64,000 bases of DNA, taken from Istiophorus platypterus. Its lineage: Eukaryota > Chordata > Actinopteri > Istiophoriformes > Istiophoridae. Below are positions 11,549-24,999 of this stretch, piece after piece (positions within the stretch are counted from its first letter, which is position 1; each line of letters opens with the position of its first letter). The stretch spans positions 8,305,501 through 8,369,500 of the forward strand of contig CM029114.1 of NCBI GenBank assembly GCA_016859345.1, read 5' to 3'. The notes under the pieces are model-generated. The model saw only the letters and a list, made by a program, of their open reading frames with translations, searched no databases and had not been told where the DNA came from. Position numbers and translations under genes: made by a program.

Positions 11549-11607
11549 CAGCAGCAGAAGCAGCAGCAGCAGCAGCAGCAGCAACAGTGGCAGCAGCAGC
11601 AGCAGCA
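11549..11607. repeat. interrupted (CAG)n repeat
   Basis: About 17 CAG-type triplets, interrupted by AAG, CAA and TGG. The minus-strand poly-leucine frame across it is a translation artefact and has no supporting gene structure. Confidence 0.95.
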
Positions 11608-11799
11608 AGACCCTAATCCACCATAGCTTACCTTTTTTTTTTTGCCTGTGAATAGGCAAGGCTCAAAATGACAGGAAAAATTGGGTTTAGGTTTTAATCT
11701 GGCATGGCTTGTGACACACCCTGCAAATCTCTACCCCTTGCTGTCATTTGTTTTTTTCAAATGGTATGAATTAAATTGTATTTTAAGTTTCCATTTATC

Positions 11800-12110
11800 A
11801 TTATAGAAATGTTAGAAAATGTAGATGGAAGGCAAAATGAAAGATCCTACCACAACGTAACATAACAACAATAGATTGTCTTTCTCATTAATAATAAGCC
11901 CGGTTGGGTGCTTTTCCCCCTCAGTATAACTACTTCCTTATCTAATCTTTAAAATGTTATTCTTGTCTATTTTAATTAATTATGTATATATTCATTATTT
12001 ATGTATGCTATGTGTTGCATCACATATGTAATGCATTCCTTTGCCTTAAGCACTTGTTTATGTGCATGTGAAAGGTTGCATAGAAAATAAAGTTGTTTTG
12101 CCTTGCCTTA
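11800..12110 (+). repeat. possible LINE 3' end remnant
   Basis: This stretch ends in aaaataaagttgttttgccttgcctt, an AATAAA followed by a short ccttg-type tail that resembles the 3' ends of fish LINEs. There is no reverse-transcriptase frame. Confidence 0.25.
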
Positions 12111-12539
12111 GATTATTTATTATCGTTTGCATTCTCTTCCAATAAACTACTTAATAAACCTTCCATATATCACTACCAAATACTTAATACATGAAAGGGA
12201 TGTTTTCTGCACAACTTTAGTCCTCATAAAAGTATTCTCTTATGGCCGCTCTTTTGAAATTGTAATCAATCTCTATCTTTTTTTTTTAATGACAATAATT
12301 CATGACTATTTATAATTTCCTTGTCTACCAATAAAGAATTTGTATCTGGTCAAGATGATCTATCTCATTTAATGAAAAGGCTTACTGGGTATAAAGACAA
12401 ATAAAATTTAAACCATTTTGAGAAGGTCTGTATATTGCCGATTCAAAATGCAAAAGAAATCATATCAGTTGTCAACTAAATATCCATGTAAAAATACAAC
12501 TACCACGTAGTAAAATTGCTCCATTAAAAGACAAAGTCC

Positions 12540-13081
12540 TGTATTAAAAATCCTACTTAAGAGAAAGTAAAGAAGCATTATCTGTTAAACGTACTTAAAG
12601 TATAAAAAGTGAAAGTACTGATTTAGCAGAAAATGGACCCTTGTGACTGACATATCTTTGATAGATTTCACCATTGGTGCTGATACATCAAAGTGTAAGC
12701 AGCATTTCAGTGTTGTACTTGCTCAAGGTGGAGCTAATTTTAACTACTCACAGTTTATTATTTCAGTCCAGTGGTCTTCAACCCAGGGATTAGTTCCCTG
12801 CAGAGGGTCATCAGTCCTTGTACACATTTAATTTTATGTACTAATCTTTAATTTTTGATGAAATATTGGATAATTTGACCTCCGTGGACTATGAATAAGT
12901 TATTGAAATAAAACCATGTCAGAAACCATGTGGGTTTTTTTTGGCTTCATCTTTGAAAAGTTCTCATCCTGTGTTTTTTAAATGTAGAATCTTGTCTGAA
13001 ATGTAACTAGTATCTAGGATTGTCTAATGTAGGAGAGTAAAAGTACAATCCATCCACCAAAAGTGTGGCGGAGTAGAAGTA
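12540..13081. repeat. MITE-like repeat, left part, interrupted by Tc1 element
   Basis: Sequence around 12541-12630 (tacttaagagaaagtaaag, gtacttaaagtataaaaagtgaaagtac) and at 13030-13081 (gagtaaaagtac, gtgtggcggagtagaagta) matches the style of the common fish non-autonomous repeat built from 'agtaaaagtac' and 'tacttaagta' motifs. It resumes on the far side of the Tc1 insertion. The class (probably hAT-like) is inferred. Confidence 0.45.
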
Positions 13082-14218
13082 CACTCATCAAACAATTTAT
13101 TAGGAACACCATAGTAATACGGGGTAAGACCTCCCTTTGCTTTCAGAACAGTCTCAATTCTTTGTGTTATTGATTGCACAAGATGTTGCAAACTTTCCTT
13201 TGAGATTCTTGTCCACGTTGACACGATTGCATCAGATCATTTCAGCAGATTTGCAGCTGCACATTCATGCTGCCAATCTCCAGTTCTACCAGATCCCAAA
13301 GGTGTTCGACTGGACTCAGATCTGGTGACTGGGGAGGACACTGGAGTTCACTGAACTTAATGTCATGGTAATGTAACCGGTTTGAGATGTTTTTTACCTC
13401 ATGACATGGTGCATTTTCATTCTGGAAGTAGCCATTGGAAAATGGTAAACTTTGGTCATAAAAGGGAGGCACATAAACAGACACTCAGATTGACTGTGGC
13501 CTTAAAACAATAATTTCTCGGTTTTAAAGGGGCCAAAGTTTGTTGAGAAAACATTCCCACACCATAACACCACCACCACCAGCCTGGACTATTGACATGA
13601 AGCAGGTTGGGTCCATGGATTCAAGCTGTTGACACCGAATTCTGACCCTACCATCTGCCTTTCCTTAGCAGCCTCAGTTTTGTTGAGCCTGTGTCCACTG
13701 CAGCCTCAGATAGCTTTTCTTGACTGACAGGAGTTGAACCCAAATTGGTCCTCTGCTGTTGTAGCTCATCCACCTCAATCTTCCATGTGTTATGCTTTCT
13801 GAGATGTTTCTCTGCACACCACAGTTGTAAAGACTGGTTATCTGAGTCAGCGTAGCCTCTCTGTCAGCGCCTACTAGTCTGGTCATTCGCCTCTGACCTC
13901 TCTCGGCAACCAAGTGTTTCCATCCACAGAACTGCTGCTCTTTTTTTTCTTTTTTTTTTCGCACCATGATGGTTGGCTGTGAAAACTTCAGGAGATCAGT
14001 AGTTTCAGGAATACTCAACCCAACCCAACCGGTACCAACAATTATGCTGCAGTCATACTCACCAAGGTCACATTTTCTTCCCCCATCCTGATGTTTGATG
14101 TGTACAGTAACTGGAAGTCCTGACCTAGTCTGCATGATCTGCTGCCACATTATCGGCTAATTGCATTAAAAAAAAAGCAGTTGTACAGGTATTCCTAATA
14201 AAGTGGGCGATGAATGTG
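13082..14218 (-). mobile_element. defective Tc1-like transposon
   Basis: The element is flanked by TA dinucleotides (13080-13081 and 14219-14220), the Tc1/mariner target duplication. Its ends are imperfect inverted repeats: cactcatcaaacaattta with ttattaggaacacc at the left, and at the right the complement of cacattcatcgcccacttta with ttattaggaatacc. Inside, the minus strand carries a broken Tc1 transposase. Length is about 1.14 kb, shorter than an intact 1.3-1.6 kb element. It interrupts an older MITE-like repeat whose halves flank it. Confidence 0.85.
13090..14150 (-). pseudogene. Tc1-like transposase pseudogene
   Basis: On the minus strand, fragments of a DD34E transposase appear in order. 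First is a helix-turn-helix-like region (about 14120-13680) with ETTDLLKFSQPTI, then FCGWKHLVAERGQRRMTRLV and LRWMSYNSRGP. Next comes a stop-ridden middle with SLNPWTQPASCQ and a glycine/valine-rich piece (about 13650-13510). Last is a C-terminal block with SLPFSNGYFQNENAPCHE and PPQSPDLSPVEHLWD (about 13460-13280), then the final residues (13224-13090) in another frame. The segment that should carry the first catalytic aspartate (WSDESRF-type motif) is missing between LRLQWTQAQQN and the next fragment, and the second aspartate (DNAPCH) has become ENAPCH. Only the final glutamate (PVEHLW) remains. It cannot be active. Confidence 0.88.
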
Positions 14219-14220
14219 TA

Positions 14221-14300
14221 AAGGAGTATAAAATGGAATTACTCAAGTAAAGTACAAACTAAGTTGCATTAGTCAATTACATCCCGCCACAAATGAAACT
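14221..14300. repeat. MITE-like repeat, right part
   Basis: The segment gagtataaaatggaattactcaagtaaagtac, followed by cattagtcaattacatcccgccac, continues the repeat interrupted by the Tc1 element. Confidence 0.4.
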
Positions 14301-14559
14301 GCACAGATTACTTGTATGTAAACATTGTCCTTACCATATGAATTCTTTATACCCAATAAAGCCAGAAAAAATACATTTTAAATTTCTGAATAACATAGAC
14401 CCCCATGTTTTTATGAAATACTTTCTCAACATTGGTCATTCACTCGTTTACCCTACATTTTGTCACTTTACTGCCAAAAAAAAAAAATAAATAAATAAAT
14501 TTGGGTCGGATGTTTTTAACTTGACTTTTAGCTTTATTCTCTAAACACACTTGGGAGCG

Positions 14560-15350
14560 TGCTATTACATCACATTCGAGCGCCCACTAGCAAACAAAAA
14601 CGTGCCATCATCATGTGGCGACACCAGTCGGCGGAGAGTCAGGAGACGAGCGAAGCTGGCGGTTGTCGAGGAGCCTGTGAGCGGCGAAAATTTGGTCTCC
14701 GTGGATGTGTTTTCGCTCTTGTAATGGTCGGAGGCCATCGTACGGCGCCCGGCGAAGGAACAGGGCCGAAGGGTGGACGGACACGGGCGTCAGTTTGACG
14801 GAGAGGCTCCGCGTTGGCAGTGTTTTAAGATACTAGCCAGTTAGCATTACCCGAACTCGGCTAGTTAGCCGATGTTGCTAACGCGGTAGCTCTTGGTAGC
14901 TGGGCGCAAATACTCAGTACTGCAGGTGGGAAACCGAGGGACGAGGCAGGAGCGTATTATACCTCGCCGGAGCTTCAAGCGTTAGCCTCGCCGAGCTCGA
15001 TAGGATATCTCGCTTTTGCATACACGACCAGAAGGAGCCACCGGTGGAGGCCTGCCGCCTTTGTCCAGCTCCACATTTCTGAGGTAAACACAGCGTAAAG
15101 CCACAAAGTGCAAGATTGCTACTGTGAAATGTTCCACTAAAGTGATGTACCGGTGAAAAAGGGGCCTAGCATTAGCCAGCTAATATGTAGCTCGTCGGTT
15201 AGCCGAGTTAGCATCGCTAGCGCTGATGTGGAGCTTGTTATCGATCTGAAAGAAGTTAAAGTCGGATCATTTAACTCGCAGTAGCCGAACGCACCGTGTG
15301 GTAATGTTAGTAGCACGAATATTAACCGTGGCAGAATTTGTTCAACGGTG
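14560..15350 (+). promoter_or_regulatory. fbxw7: CpG-island promoter of fbxw7
   Basis: This is the only extended CpG-rich stretch in the window (for example gcgagc, cggcgcccggcgaagg, cgccgagctcga), set in AT-rich surroundings, and it precedes a usable splice donor at 15084. It lacks a clear TATA box, as expected for a broadly expressed gene. The gene downstream on the same strand is fbxw7, so this is its most likely main promoter. Repeated gctagc/gttagc motifs (14835-14890 and 15170-15225) fill part of it. Confidence 0.75.
14620..15083 (+). other. fbxw7: fbxw7 non-coding first exon (5' UTR)
   Basis: The exon end is set by tctgag|gtaaac with donor at 15084; the start is a guess inside the CpG island. 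There is no ATG in the frame that would continue into the leader exon at 36993 and the alpha start codon, and that frame has a TAG at 14862-14864 and is open from there to the donor. The exon is therefore best treated as 5' UTR. Confirmation needs a cDNA or RNA-seq junction from 15083 to 36993. Confidence 0.6.
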
Positions 15351-17246
15351 CTGAGTGGGATGTGTTGCTAACGCTGAGCCTTTTAAACAAATTGAACTAA
15401 CTGACTTGAAAGCTGCAAAGTGCAAGGAGTTTAATGCCCATGCATCACCTGAATAAGAAACAAATCAAGTGTGGGTTTTATGTAACATGGCCAGAGTGTG
15501 CAAAAGAATCGCGTAGGCGTGATTTAGCAAGGGAATTATCTATTTCATTCTCTGTTCAAGGTATAATGTCTCATACGCAAGCTACCCCCAGGCGTAATTG
15601 ATTTATGTCTCATTTATTTGGCTTACTGACATAATTCCAATCAAAAGGATAATGTCAGTCAACACTGTTGATGGGTATTTCAACGACTTGAGATTTAGGA
15701 AGACGGTGGGATTACACAAACAGCTCTGATTTTGCAAAATACAGGCATAACATTGATCTTTCAAAGATGTTCTAGTTGAAGCCATATTGTATTGGCAGGT
15801 TTATCAGGCACAAATAGTTAAAATTACTGTAGTGTAATATTACCGCCTTGTTAAAAATCCCACCCTTCTGAAATATTTTATTGTTCAATTTTGGAGGCTG
15901 TTGTCTGTGGTGTGGTTAAATTGTACTGTGTCTTACTGAGAGGTGTTTGCCCTGTTTAAACCAGTGACATTGATGTAAATGTGGTGGACAAAATATTAGA
16001 TAAATCTTTTGTCCCTTTATAAACTGGCAACTGATTGTATATATTAGTGAGCAATCATCTATACCCACTGAACACACAGGGTTCATTTACATGCAGTCTT
16101 TGTCTGGTCGGGATAATTTTTGGGATATGACTTTTGCAGAACTAGTTTGATGATTGGTTAATCATTCAGTGACTTGGAACTCTGGCTGAATGCAACATTG
16201 CATTTGAAGACATCACCTTCAGGTCTAGGAAACTTTTTAAAACCTTTTTATTATCGAAAAACTAATTGGCAGCAAAACACAATTCTAAGGTCCAGCCCTA
16301 AAACATAGAGAAACATGGTTATTAAGTTCCCTATATAGGTGACTGTGTTTCTGTGACTCCTTGAGTACTAAAGGTAGCATATTCAGGTCTTTTGTAAACT
16401 TTTTAAAAAGGATTCAGAAAGGTACCGTACACCAAGACATGATGTTTACATGTGCTACAAACATTTGGGACTAAGCTACTGGAACGCACTCAATTTGAAC
16501 TTGAGTGTTTCTCCGTCCCTTCATGTCTAATTAGCCAAATACATGGGCATATATATACAGACTCCAATTTTGGAACTGATCATTACACATTACTGCTAAA
16601 CAGAATTTCATAGAAGTACATAGCACAAGCAACAAAGTTTCAATTTCACTTCTCTACACCCTAATTCTCTTGGTTGACCATATGGTGCCTTGTCTTGTAC
16701 TGTTTTTCTAGTCCAGAGGTCAGTTAAATTTAACTTAAAAGTCACTAACATTGAAATAAAAGGTTAAGATAAAGGTTGATACAGTTCACAGGAGTTATGT
16801 CTTACCCATTTTAAACCCAGGTCAACCGGAGGGCTGTGAGGGCAGATCAGATGACATACTATGACTGATTGAAATGCACAGCTAACACAGGTCTTTTTCT
16901 TTTTTGGTATAAATTAAAATTTAATAGTATGTTTGTTAGTAATTGTTCTTACTCCTCTGCCTAATAACAGGAAAGCTGTTAGTGCTCTGACCAGGACCAA
17001 CTTCCCTGCCCACAGCAGCAGAGCTGTTAGCACTCTTGCCACTCTTGCCAGATTGCATGCTTAAAAAAAAAAAAAAAAAAGCTGATATTTTGGCCTGACT
17101 TTCAGACGTTGGGGATCGATATCTGTCCCGCTTTGGTTTTGAGGGATTTATAAAACTAGTCGGAAAGCTTTTATTGCACTTAATGTAACAAGTTGTCAAC
17201 CTGTCTTCCTCTGCTCAGCTCCTAGTTTGTGTGGGAAGAGGATAAG

Positions 17247-17275
<29 letters not shown>
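17247..17275. repeat. (CA)n microsatellite
   Basis: About 14 CA units, followed nearby by a short GAGAGG tract. Confidence 0.95.
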
Positions 17276-17277
<2 letters not shown>

Positions 17278-20200
17278 ATGAGACAGAAAACAGGGGAGAG
17301 GAGAGGAGAGAAACAGGACTTTGAATGAAAGCAAACTCACTGAGCTGAAATGAAACCTGTGCATTTAAGTTGGGTAGATAACATAAAATATTTTGTTTTT
17401 AATTTTTTAATGTTTTTTTTCTTCTTCTTTGGTTTCTCCCCAATGGTAGGGGAAACATGGACCTGTATCACTGTTGGTTTGAAAGGCATTATAAACAAGT
17501 GTCACTTATTTCCTCTCAAGGAGAATACAACTGCTTCTCCACCCTGCCTGCGTGTTAACTGAATTCAGTTGACCTCTTAGGTCTGAGTCTGTCCTTGATG
17601 ACATAGTGAAGATAAACAGCTATTCTTGGTTCCTGAAGCCAAGACCAAAAACCAGTGTCTTTGATCAAAGATTGAATTTTCCTTGGCTCTGACAACATTA
17701 TGTGAAACAATCTGTGTATGTGTTGCATAGGCTGTGAAACCATGATAACAGAAAGAGAACATACATTTAATACCCCTAGTAACTCTAACATACCTCAATA
17801 ACTTGTAAAAGTCCTCACTAGATGAGAAGTTAGGCTGTCTTTTTAAGAACTGTCTTTGAATCATCTCTAGAACCCTGTAAATCCTTAGTGTGTGTTTTTT
17901 ATTAACGTGCTGTGACTGGAACTGTGGGTGTCTTCATGTTCAGTATGAAAGTTGTAATAAGCAGGAAAGGAAACAGCAAGGAAGTAATAACAGATCATGT
18001 TTTTTTCTTTCAGATGTGTTTTGTATTTCAGGTAGCGTCTTTAAGGATAATGTCAGATAAGAGTTATGCCTTTTACACTATCTTCAGGGCAAGTGATTGT
18101 AGGAAAATGTTTTTAATCACCGGTATTGTAAAAGTGCAATTAAAGAGGAGGTTTTCTTTTATGCACAAGATCAATGTAATGCAGAGCCTAACCACAGAAT
18201 CCAACTGTTAACACACTGTTACCAGACAGATACTTCACTATTTACTTATCAAATTACAAATGCATCTATTTCAGCAAGGCTTTTCCTATGTGGAGCTTTC
18301 TGTATCAAGAGTTAAAAACCATAGCATTAAGTCAACATCTCTCTGGCACTGTGTCAATAAAAGCTGAACACAAGAAGACTACAGGAAGGATATATTTTGG
18401 TTCTCTTGTATTGATTTGTGTTAGGTTGTGTAGGTGTTGCTAGATTTCTGGTATTTTAGTCTAAATATTAAGCACCTTGCCCTTTTTAAAAAATTGCTCT
18501 GGGTAGTATTTGTGTAATAGATGAAATGGTCTGGACAGTCCGCAACATTTGCTTTGTTCAAGTTGGATATTGCCTTTGTTATTAGACTAAAAACTTACCA
18601 CAGTCATGTTTCAAAGAAAACAAAAATGACCATTCATCAAAATGGGAAGAAAAGGTTTAGCTCTCATGTATCATAATCGTTACTGATAGACATCACGTTA
18701 GTCTACATGAATATAAACTCTTCAAGTTGTATCTGTAATGAGGTGCCATATGTGTATGCATGTCCTTAAAAGACATTGAAAGATCCATTGAGGACAACAT
18801 GTTAACCATAGTCTTTGGAAATTAGTCTGTTTTATTTGATTTAAACCCAACAGAAAAGATCCACTTTTCCCCCAGAGATCAGCTTGTTCAATTTCACCTT
18901 TTTGGCTTGATTAAAACTGTAATGTCATGAAAGCTAATTTGAAAATCACTGTGAACCACATGATAAGACCGTACATCACCAGGGCTGTTAGTTGACCCCA
19001 ACTTTGGGAATTTTTGTGGAAAATCTGGAAACTTTGAAGTACACCAAATTTTATTTTAAGTGCTAGGATCTTTGCTTTTGATTTGATGTCAGATATTGAT
19101 ATGTTTATCACTCTGTGCTGTGTGGCATGACAGTCATCACTCAGTACTATCGGTCTGGTCAGGATCTAGTAATTGATGACTTTGCATCCTACCATATAGG
19201 TTTACATCACAAGTTTTCCAAAATAAGCGACTGATGATTACACAGATTATGGTTTAAGAATGCCAACTTTTGCAGGTTCCAGCTTCAAAAAATGTAAGGG
19301 TGTAATGCCAGTCTTACATGACAGAAAACTGAATATCCATGGGTTTTGGTCTGTAAGTGGACAAATGAGACATTAAGACAAAACCAATGTTTCTGGTGTG
19401 ATGACTATTTGACAGTAAAAATTCTTAGATAAAGGAGTGATGATTATAGATTGTATGGATTCTGCTACAGCCCGTAGTGCCGCAGTCATTAAGGATTTAA
19501 AAACCAAAAGAGGCAGTTTGCTGTGCTAAACCTATGCAGGTACAGTTAATGCTACACTTCAATGTATGTAGTTGCAAGAGATGTGTGTTACCTTGTCTCT
19601 ATGGTTGAGGCATTATGAATAAGCGAGGACTAGAGCAAGCAAGTACAAATATAACTCAGCAATATTGAGACAAGAATGGCATAGTTTCAGTTCACATGGA
19701 TCAGTGTGATGAAATAACCATTTTTCTGGCTGTGATTATTGCTGCAAGGCCTTAGAGACTGAGAGATGAGGGGTATCCTAGACTTTGTTTGCAGAAAGCT
19801 TCACATTCCACAGTCCTGACTGTTGCTGTGTTACTGACCCCAGGGCCTTCCTAAAACCATTCTCATATGGACAGTGAGATTTCCTGGCTTTGAAGCCCGT
19901 ATTGACACAACATGAAGGGGTCGGGGTGAGATTGGTTATTAAGCATGTAAATAGTGGTACAGTGTTCAGGTGGTATATTTCTTAGAAACAAGGCTGGTCT
20001 TAATATCCTTAACTCTAAACTTTGTATAATTAAAAAAACACTGGAAGCGCATTTGTTACCTAGATGCTTTAGTGGGATTATTAATTACTGAGGAACACTG
20101 TTTCACAAAGTTATTTTGTGGAGCTGTGCTGATAAGATATTTCCTGCAGGCAACCACATTATTCCTCTGAATGTTAACCCAGTTATGAAACCTATCATGT

Positions 20201-20354
20201 AATCTTGGGTGATTGGAAAAATGGGGAAACTGCAACCATGTAAAAGTTTTTTTGGATTTCTTTTGTTTTCTTCGCATTTACAGTGGTTTTCTTTGTAATG
20301 TGGTCCCCACAACTGCTAACTCAACTATAGGCCAGCTTTCCTGCTGTTTTTTTT

Positions 20355-20545
20355 TTTTTTTTTAAGCCTTTATTGGCAGTAAATTGTAGAGACAAACAGA
20401 AAATATTAGGAAACTTGCAACTGGGTCAAATGAATGTCGAAATGTCGATGATTGGAATCATGGGTTGAGAAGCCAACAAGTCGGATCTCATTTTGTCAGT
20501 CACATCACTGCCCTTCTTCTTTTTTTTTTTTTTAGGATGTCTGAG
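20355..20545. repeat. possible degraded SINE-like repeat
   Basis: The piece starts with aagcctttattggcagta, bounded by poly-T runs on both sides (about 20347-20363 and 20517-20534), resembling a heavily decayed copy of the fish SINE seen better preserved at 33930-34101. Confidence 0.25.
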
Positions 20546-23500
20546 GTGGATAACAGAATGGCTTGCCACCATCCTTTACAAAGCTTGCCTTTTCTCAAAA
20601 TGACATCACTTCAAAACTGTCTGTAACGGAAATAGAGTAAGGTTGATGAAAATGGAGGGCACCACAACTCAATTCAGTTTGCTTCCTCGACGCTAGAGTC
20701 AGCTCAAGTACTTTTTTACCAGGTGTTGGTAGGCTGCAGCTTCACCTATTGCTGTCCATCCCTTTGGCTAACAAATACACCTGGTGTATCTAGATTTTAT
20801 AAATGCACTATGATAGGATGCACACTTCTATTTCTTTTACTGTGTAGAATGCTGAATATTCAGCCTAAGCTAGTAACTCAGAGTTTACTTGTAAAAATGT
20901 GATTAGGCTGCAGTCTTACTTGACACAATGGTCTGCATATTTTGCATTATATTGAACCAGGGATGTTGGGATTATATGATATGCATTTTAATAACTAGTC
21001 TACTGAGACATCCCCACACGGAAAGATTTTGTATTTATTTGAGCTTTTCAGGTGAGGTTCATACAGCCCCTCCCCCTCCTTTGTGTGGGTGCCTCACAGT
21101 TTAGTAGTTTTTTTGTGGCCCAGGGCATGAATTTTACCCCATTTTTTATCAATAGTGTGCCCCCATGTTAATGCTTTAATGTAATTACCATTGTAATTTT
21201 GCTCTGTAGTGTAGTTTTAATGTGAATGGACTGTATAATAACTTCTCAGTGCCATCCAGTTGTGTGAGGCAGTACATTTGGAATAAATGTACAGAATCCT
21301 TACCAAGAACAAAGGAATATCTGTATATTTAGCTAGCGAAGAGCTTAAACCAGTGCCTTAACAGACAGGAAAACTGAGTGATACGACCTGGAGCTCATAG
21401 TTGCAGCCCATTGTTTAAAAAAACCTCCAACTATAACCAACGTTTTAGCACGAAGCATTTCTTCCTCAGGGTATGATGAGGCAGTGGCAGCGTAGAGGTT
21501 TAAGTTTCCTGCAACACATTGGGAACAGGTCAGCAAAGATGGCAAGAACCATCTGGGTGATGGTGTTGGAGGCAGTGGAAAGGACTAGAAGAATGAGTGC
21601 TGAAGAGAGAAGCTTCTGTGTTGAAGGGGAGTGCTTTAGTAATGCAGCGAGTGCAGTCTGACCAGACTGGGCAGTCATTCCAGGCCTTTTGGGAACCAAA
21701 TCGCTGTTTAACGAGAGATACTGGGACATTTGGTTGGAGAACAAGAAGATAATGACTGATTCGTGACATCAGCTGGATTGAGGGAATTTAGGAAATGATA
21801 ATGATAGTTTTGAAGAGTCCAAATAGGAGAAAAGGGAAGGGATAGAGGGCACAAATTAGGTCTAGTGGTCAAGATGAGTTTTAGGATTTCTTTCAGGTAG
21901 AGAGGCTTGAGAGAGAGAGAGAGCGAGAGTACAAGCCAGTGTTACTTTGTTGGGTTCGATTTTCTAGTGGTTAAGAGATGATTTAGCTGGAGATTTGGAA
22001 TTTCGATGACAGACTCAAAGTGGGAAGTGTTATTTGAGTGTGTCTTGTTAAACGCGTGACACTTTTTCTTTTCTTCCCCCCATCCAGTCGAACAAATTCA
22101 GACAATCATGGAGTAGTTAAAGACAGATTGGAAGAGGATGAGAAAAGAGATAGAATGGTAAATATGGAGAATTCAGTGGGGAGCAAGGGCAGGAAGAATA
22201 GAAGAATAGAGACTTGTTATAGTAAACAGGGAAATGAAACAGTGTGTGAAGAGGAGAAACAAATATTACATGAGCAGACTTTACAAAGGTCCAGCCTGCT
22301 GATAGTGTTGTGTGTGTGTGGGCAGAGGCACTTAAGAGAAAGTGAGATCAAGGAAAGAGGAAATTAAGGGGCTTTTCTGTGGGGAGGTCCAAGTCACCCT
22401 GAAGAGAGAGGGATCTCCCATCTCTTTCTCTCTGTCTTGTTTTATTTTTTTTGTAGAAAGTCATTAAGGAGGAGTGTGGAGCAAGAATAGGAAAACAACA
22501 CCAAGGAGCACAGAGAAAGCTGTAAGCAGGTCAAACATTTAGATATTACATCACAAGGCTTTCATATTCACAACCAGCTCTGAAGAAACACTCATTTTCT
22601 CTCAAACTCTCCTTGTTTATGTTTTTTTTTACTCATCTTAGCCAGCGAGCTGGAATAGCAATAGGAGCACAGCCCACACAGATTAGGTAGCTGAGCTGGT
22701 GATCAGGGACTGATTACCCTGCATGCTGAAAGCTTACTTTAGTACAAAATCAGCAACCTGTTGTTGGGGATGTTACAGGCAATAATGAGGATAGATACAG
22801 CACAAACAGACTGATCCAAACTTATGGTAATTACTTGAAAAAAAGCCCATAAGAGCGTATAAAATGACATACCTATTCTTCTTCTTTTTTGGGGGGGATT
22901 TTTGTTGAATCATATTGTGTCCTCATGGCCTGGCATCAGATCTGTGGTCTGGTACCAGTCTGCCTGACAGTCCCTGGTGTAGCTTTTGCTTGCCACATAG
23001 CCACATGAATGTAAGGAATGCTAACATTAGCATTGGTATGAGTATAATGGTTTCATTTCACATGTTGATTTTTGAAGCTGTGTGAGGTGCATTTACTTGC
23101 TAGTTTAAAGTTGGAAAAATACAGTAAACATTGTAATGATATATAGCCTCCGGACTTATCTCTGAAGCCCTGTGTCATCTAGCCACACCTAGCATTTAAT
23201 GGCTACTGCCACTTTTTTGTGAAGCATCAGGAGACAAACCTTTGTTTTGGGGTCGAATACTGGAGGGAAACTAGACAGTGTTATCAGATATTAGTCAGAT
23301 AACATTCTGTAACATGGAACCTGTGAAAACATTAATAGGATTAATGCTTCATGCGGGGTATTGGCCTTAATCAGGTTTTTATGTAAAGTTGTTGGTGTTA
23401 TAATAAAAGTTGTAACTTTTTTACTAGAGTTCAATTTTAATTTGAAGCCTCTTTCCGTGTGACTTAAAATTTTTCTATCTTTATGCCTGCATTAAGACAT

Positions 23501-24393
23501 TAATTTTTTTTATTATAATTTACATATAAATCTCATTTATTCAACCCTCATCCCATGTGGATATCCAGTGCACTGATATTGCATGTTCCTTTTTCTTAGT
23601 TACTCATTCATGCTAACAAAGAACTTGAATTTTTATTAAAATGCATGCCGCCATCATCATCATCCAATTTCTCCATCTGTTATGCTATCACTGATGATAT
23701 GACGGCCTATTCTATTCTATAGATTAATTAAAATACTTAATAAGTTTGAATTCACTCCCTTAGGTTTTGAGGAGATGCACAAGTAACTGCAGCAGAGCAT
23801 GGGTGTTTTCTGCAGTTGTGAACGGCCCTCTGCTCTGTATCTATGAGGCACAAGGAGCATGTTAATAATTCAGTGCTGTGCCATGCAGCTGTGAGTTGGT
23901 TAATGAACACAGAGAGAAGAATCTCTCAGCGCTATAACTTTGATATGGACTATAGTTTGAATGCTATGCGACATAGTGCAGGGACAAGAAGAAGGGGCGG
24001 TCAGGTCAAAAAAAAGTTGTATATACCAAAATCATACTAATGTAGAATATAGACAGGAGAATGGAGGAGAGTCTTTCCTTATCCTGTCCTGGGAAGAACA
24101 CTATTTATTTCTTGATGCTGTGGTGCTGAACAGGCACAGTTTTAACAGTTCCAGTATCCCTTCACTCTTTATGTTTACAGGAACTTGTAATGGGACAGTG
24201 TTCTTACAAAGAGCAGACCTTGCCTGGTCAGCCAGGCTCTTTCTCCCCTTGTAGATGAATACTGTGTCTTGGTCACTTTCCAAGAGGTGTAGGTTGTACA
24301 TAAACACAAACATACCATCACAGTCACAATACAGGCAGAGGACCACAGGCTAGATGCTTCTATTTTTACAAATTTAAGGAGAAACAAAAATCC

Positions 24394-24412
24394 ATATATA
24401 TATATATATATT

Positions 24413-24443
<31 letters not shown>

Positions 24444-24460
24444 ATCTCTCTATATCTATA
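24394..24460. repeat. (TA)n and (CTCTAT)n compound microsatellite
   Basis: About nine TA units run into a tract of tctctcta-type repeats. Confidence 0.9.
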
Positions 24461-24484
24461 AAAAACAAAGAAAAGAAGCAAAAG

Positions 24485-24630
24485 TTTTAATTTGAGACGC
24501 TGCGAATATTTAGTATTGTTTCGCAATTTTCACTTGAGAAACGATTAAAATTGTTAATCAATTATCCGAATATCGCTGATAATTTTACGGTCGATTGATA
24601 AACCAACTAATCACTTCAGCTCTACAATTT
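24485..24630. repeat. fish 'cgattaatc' dispersed repeat
   Basis: Sequence with aaacgattaaaattgttaatcaattatccg and ttgataaaccaactaatcacttcagctctac carries the ending 'aactaatcgtttcagctctac', familiar from many fish genomes. Weaker copies appear near 27380-27430 and 47750-47830. Confidence 0.5.
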
Positions 24631-24999
24631 TTGGAGGAATTAAATTGAGAGTCCTTTTTTTACAATAAACAACCAGATGAAAATTTCTGTGTCTTGGGCT
24701 AAGCCAAAGAATCTGTCTCATCATATATTTTGCCACATTGTCCAGCCCAAATAATGAATAATAATAAATCAAAAATAATTTTTAGTTGTTGCCCTTATTC
24801 ATTCAGGCTGGCATGCTGGTCTCAAAGGGATAGAAATAGCTCCCAGCACACAGATCCATCTCTAGGTTTGGTGTGATTTCCAATCACAGACTGCATGTAG
24901 GCTCTTGGGCTTTCAGCTCAGACCTTTTCCATCTTGCCTTAACACAATTGCATCTCTTCACTGCCACCCACAACTCATTCCCTCTCAAATGCCCACCAG

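Noticed and set aside
11435..11659. Minus-strand poly-leucine frame
   Set aside because: Produced by the interrupted CAG repeat; no homology or splice context.
21345..21769. Several overlapping frames on both strands
   Set aside because: No recognisable protein and mutually exclusive; possibly an old repeat but not classifiable.
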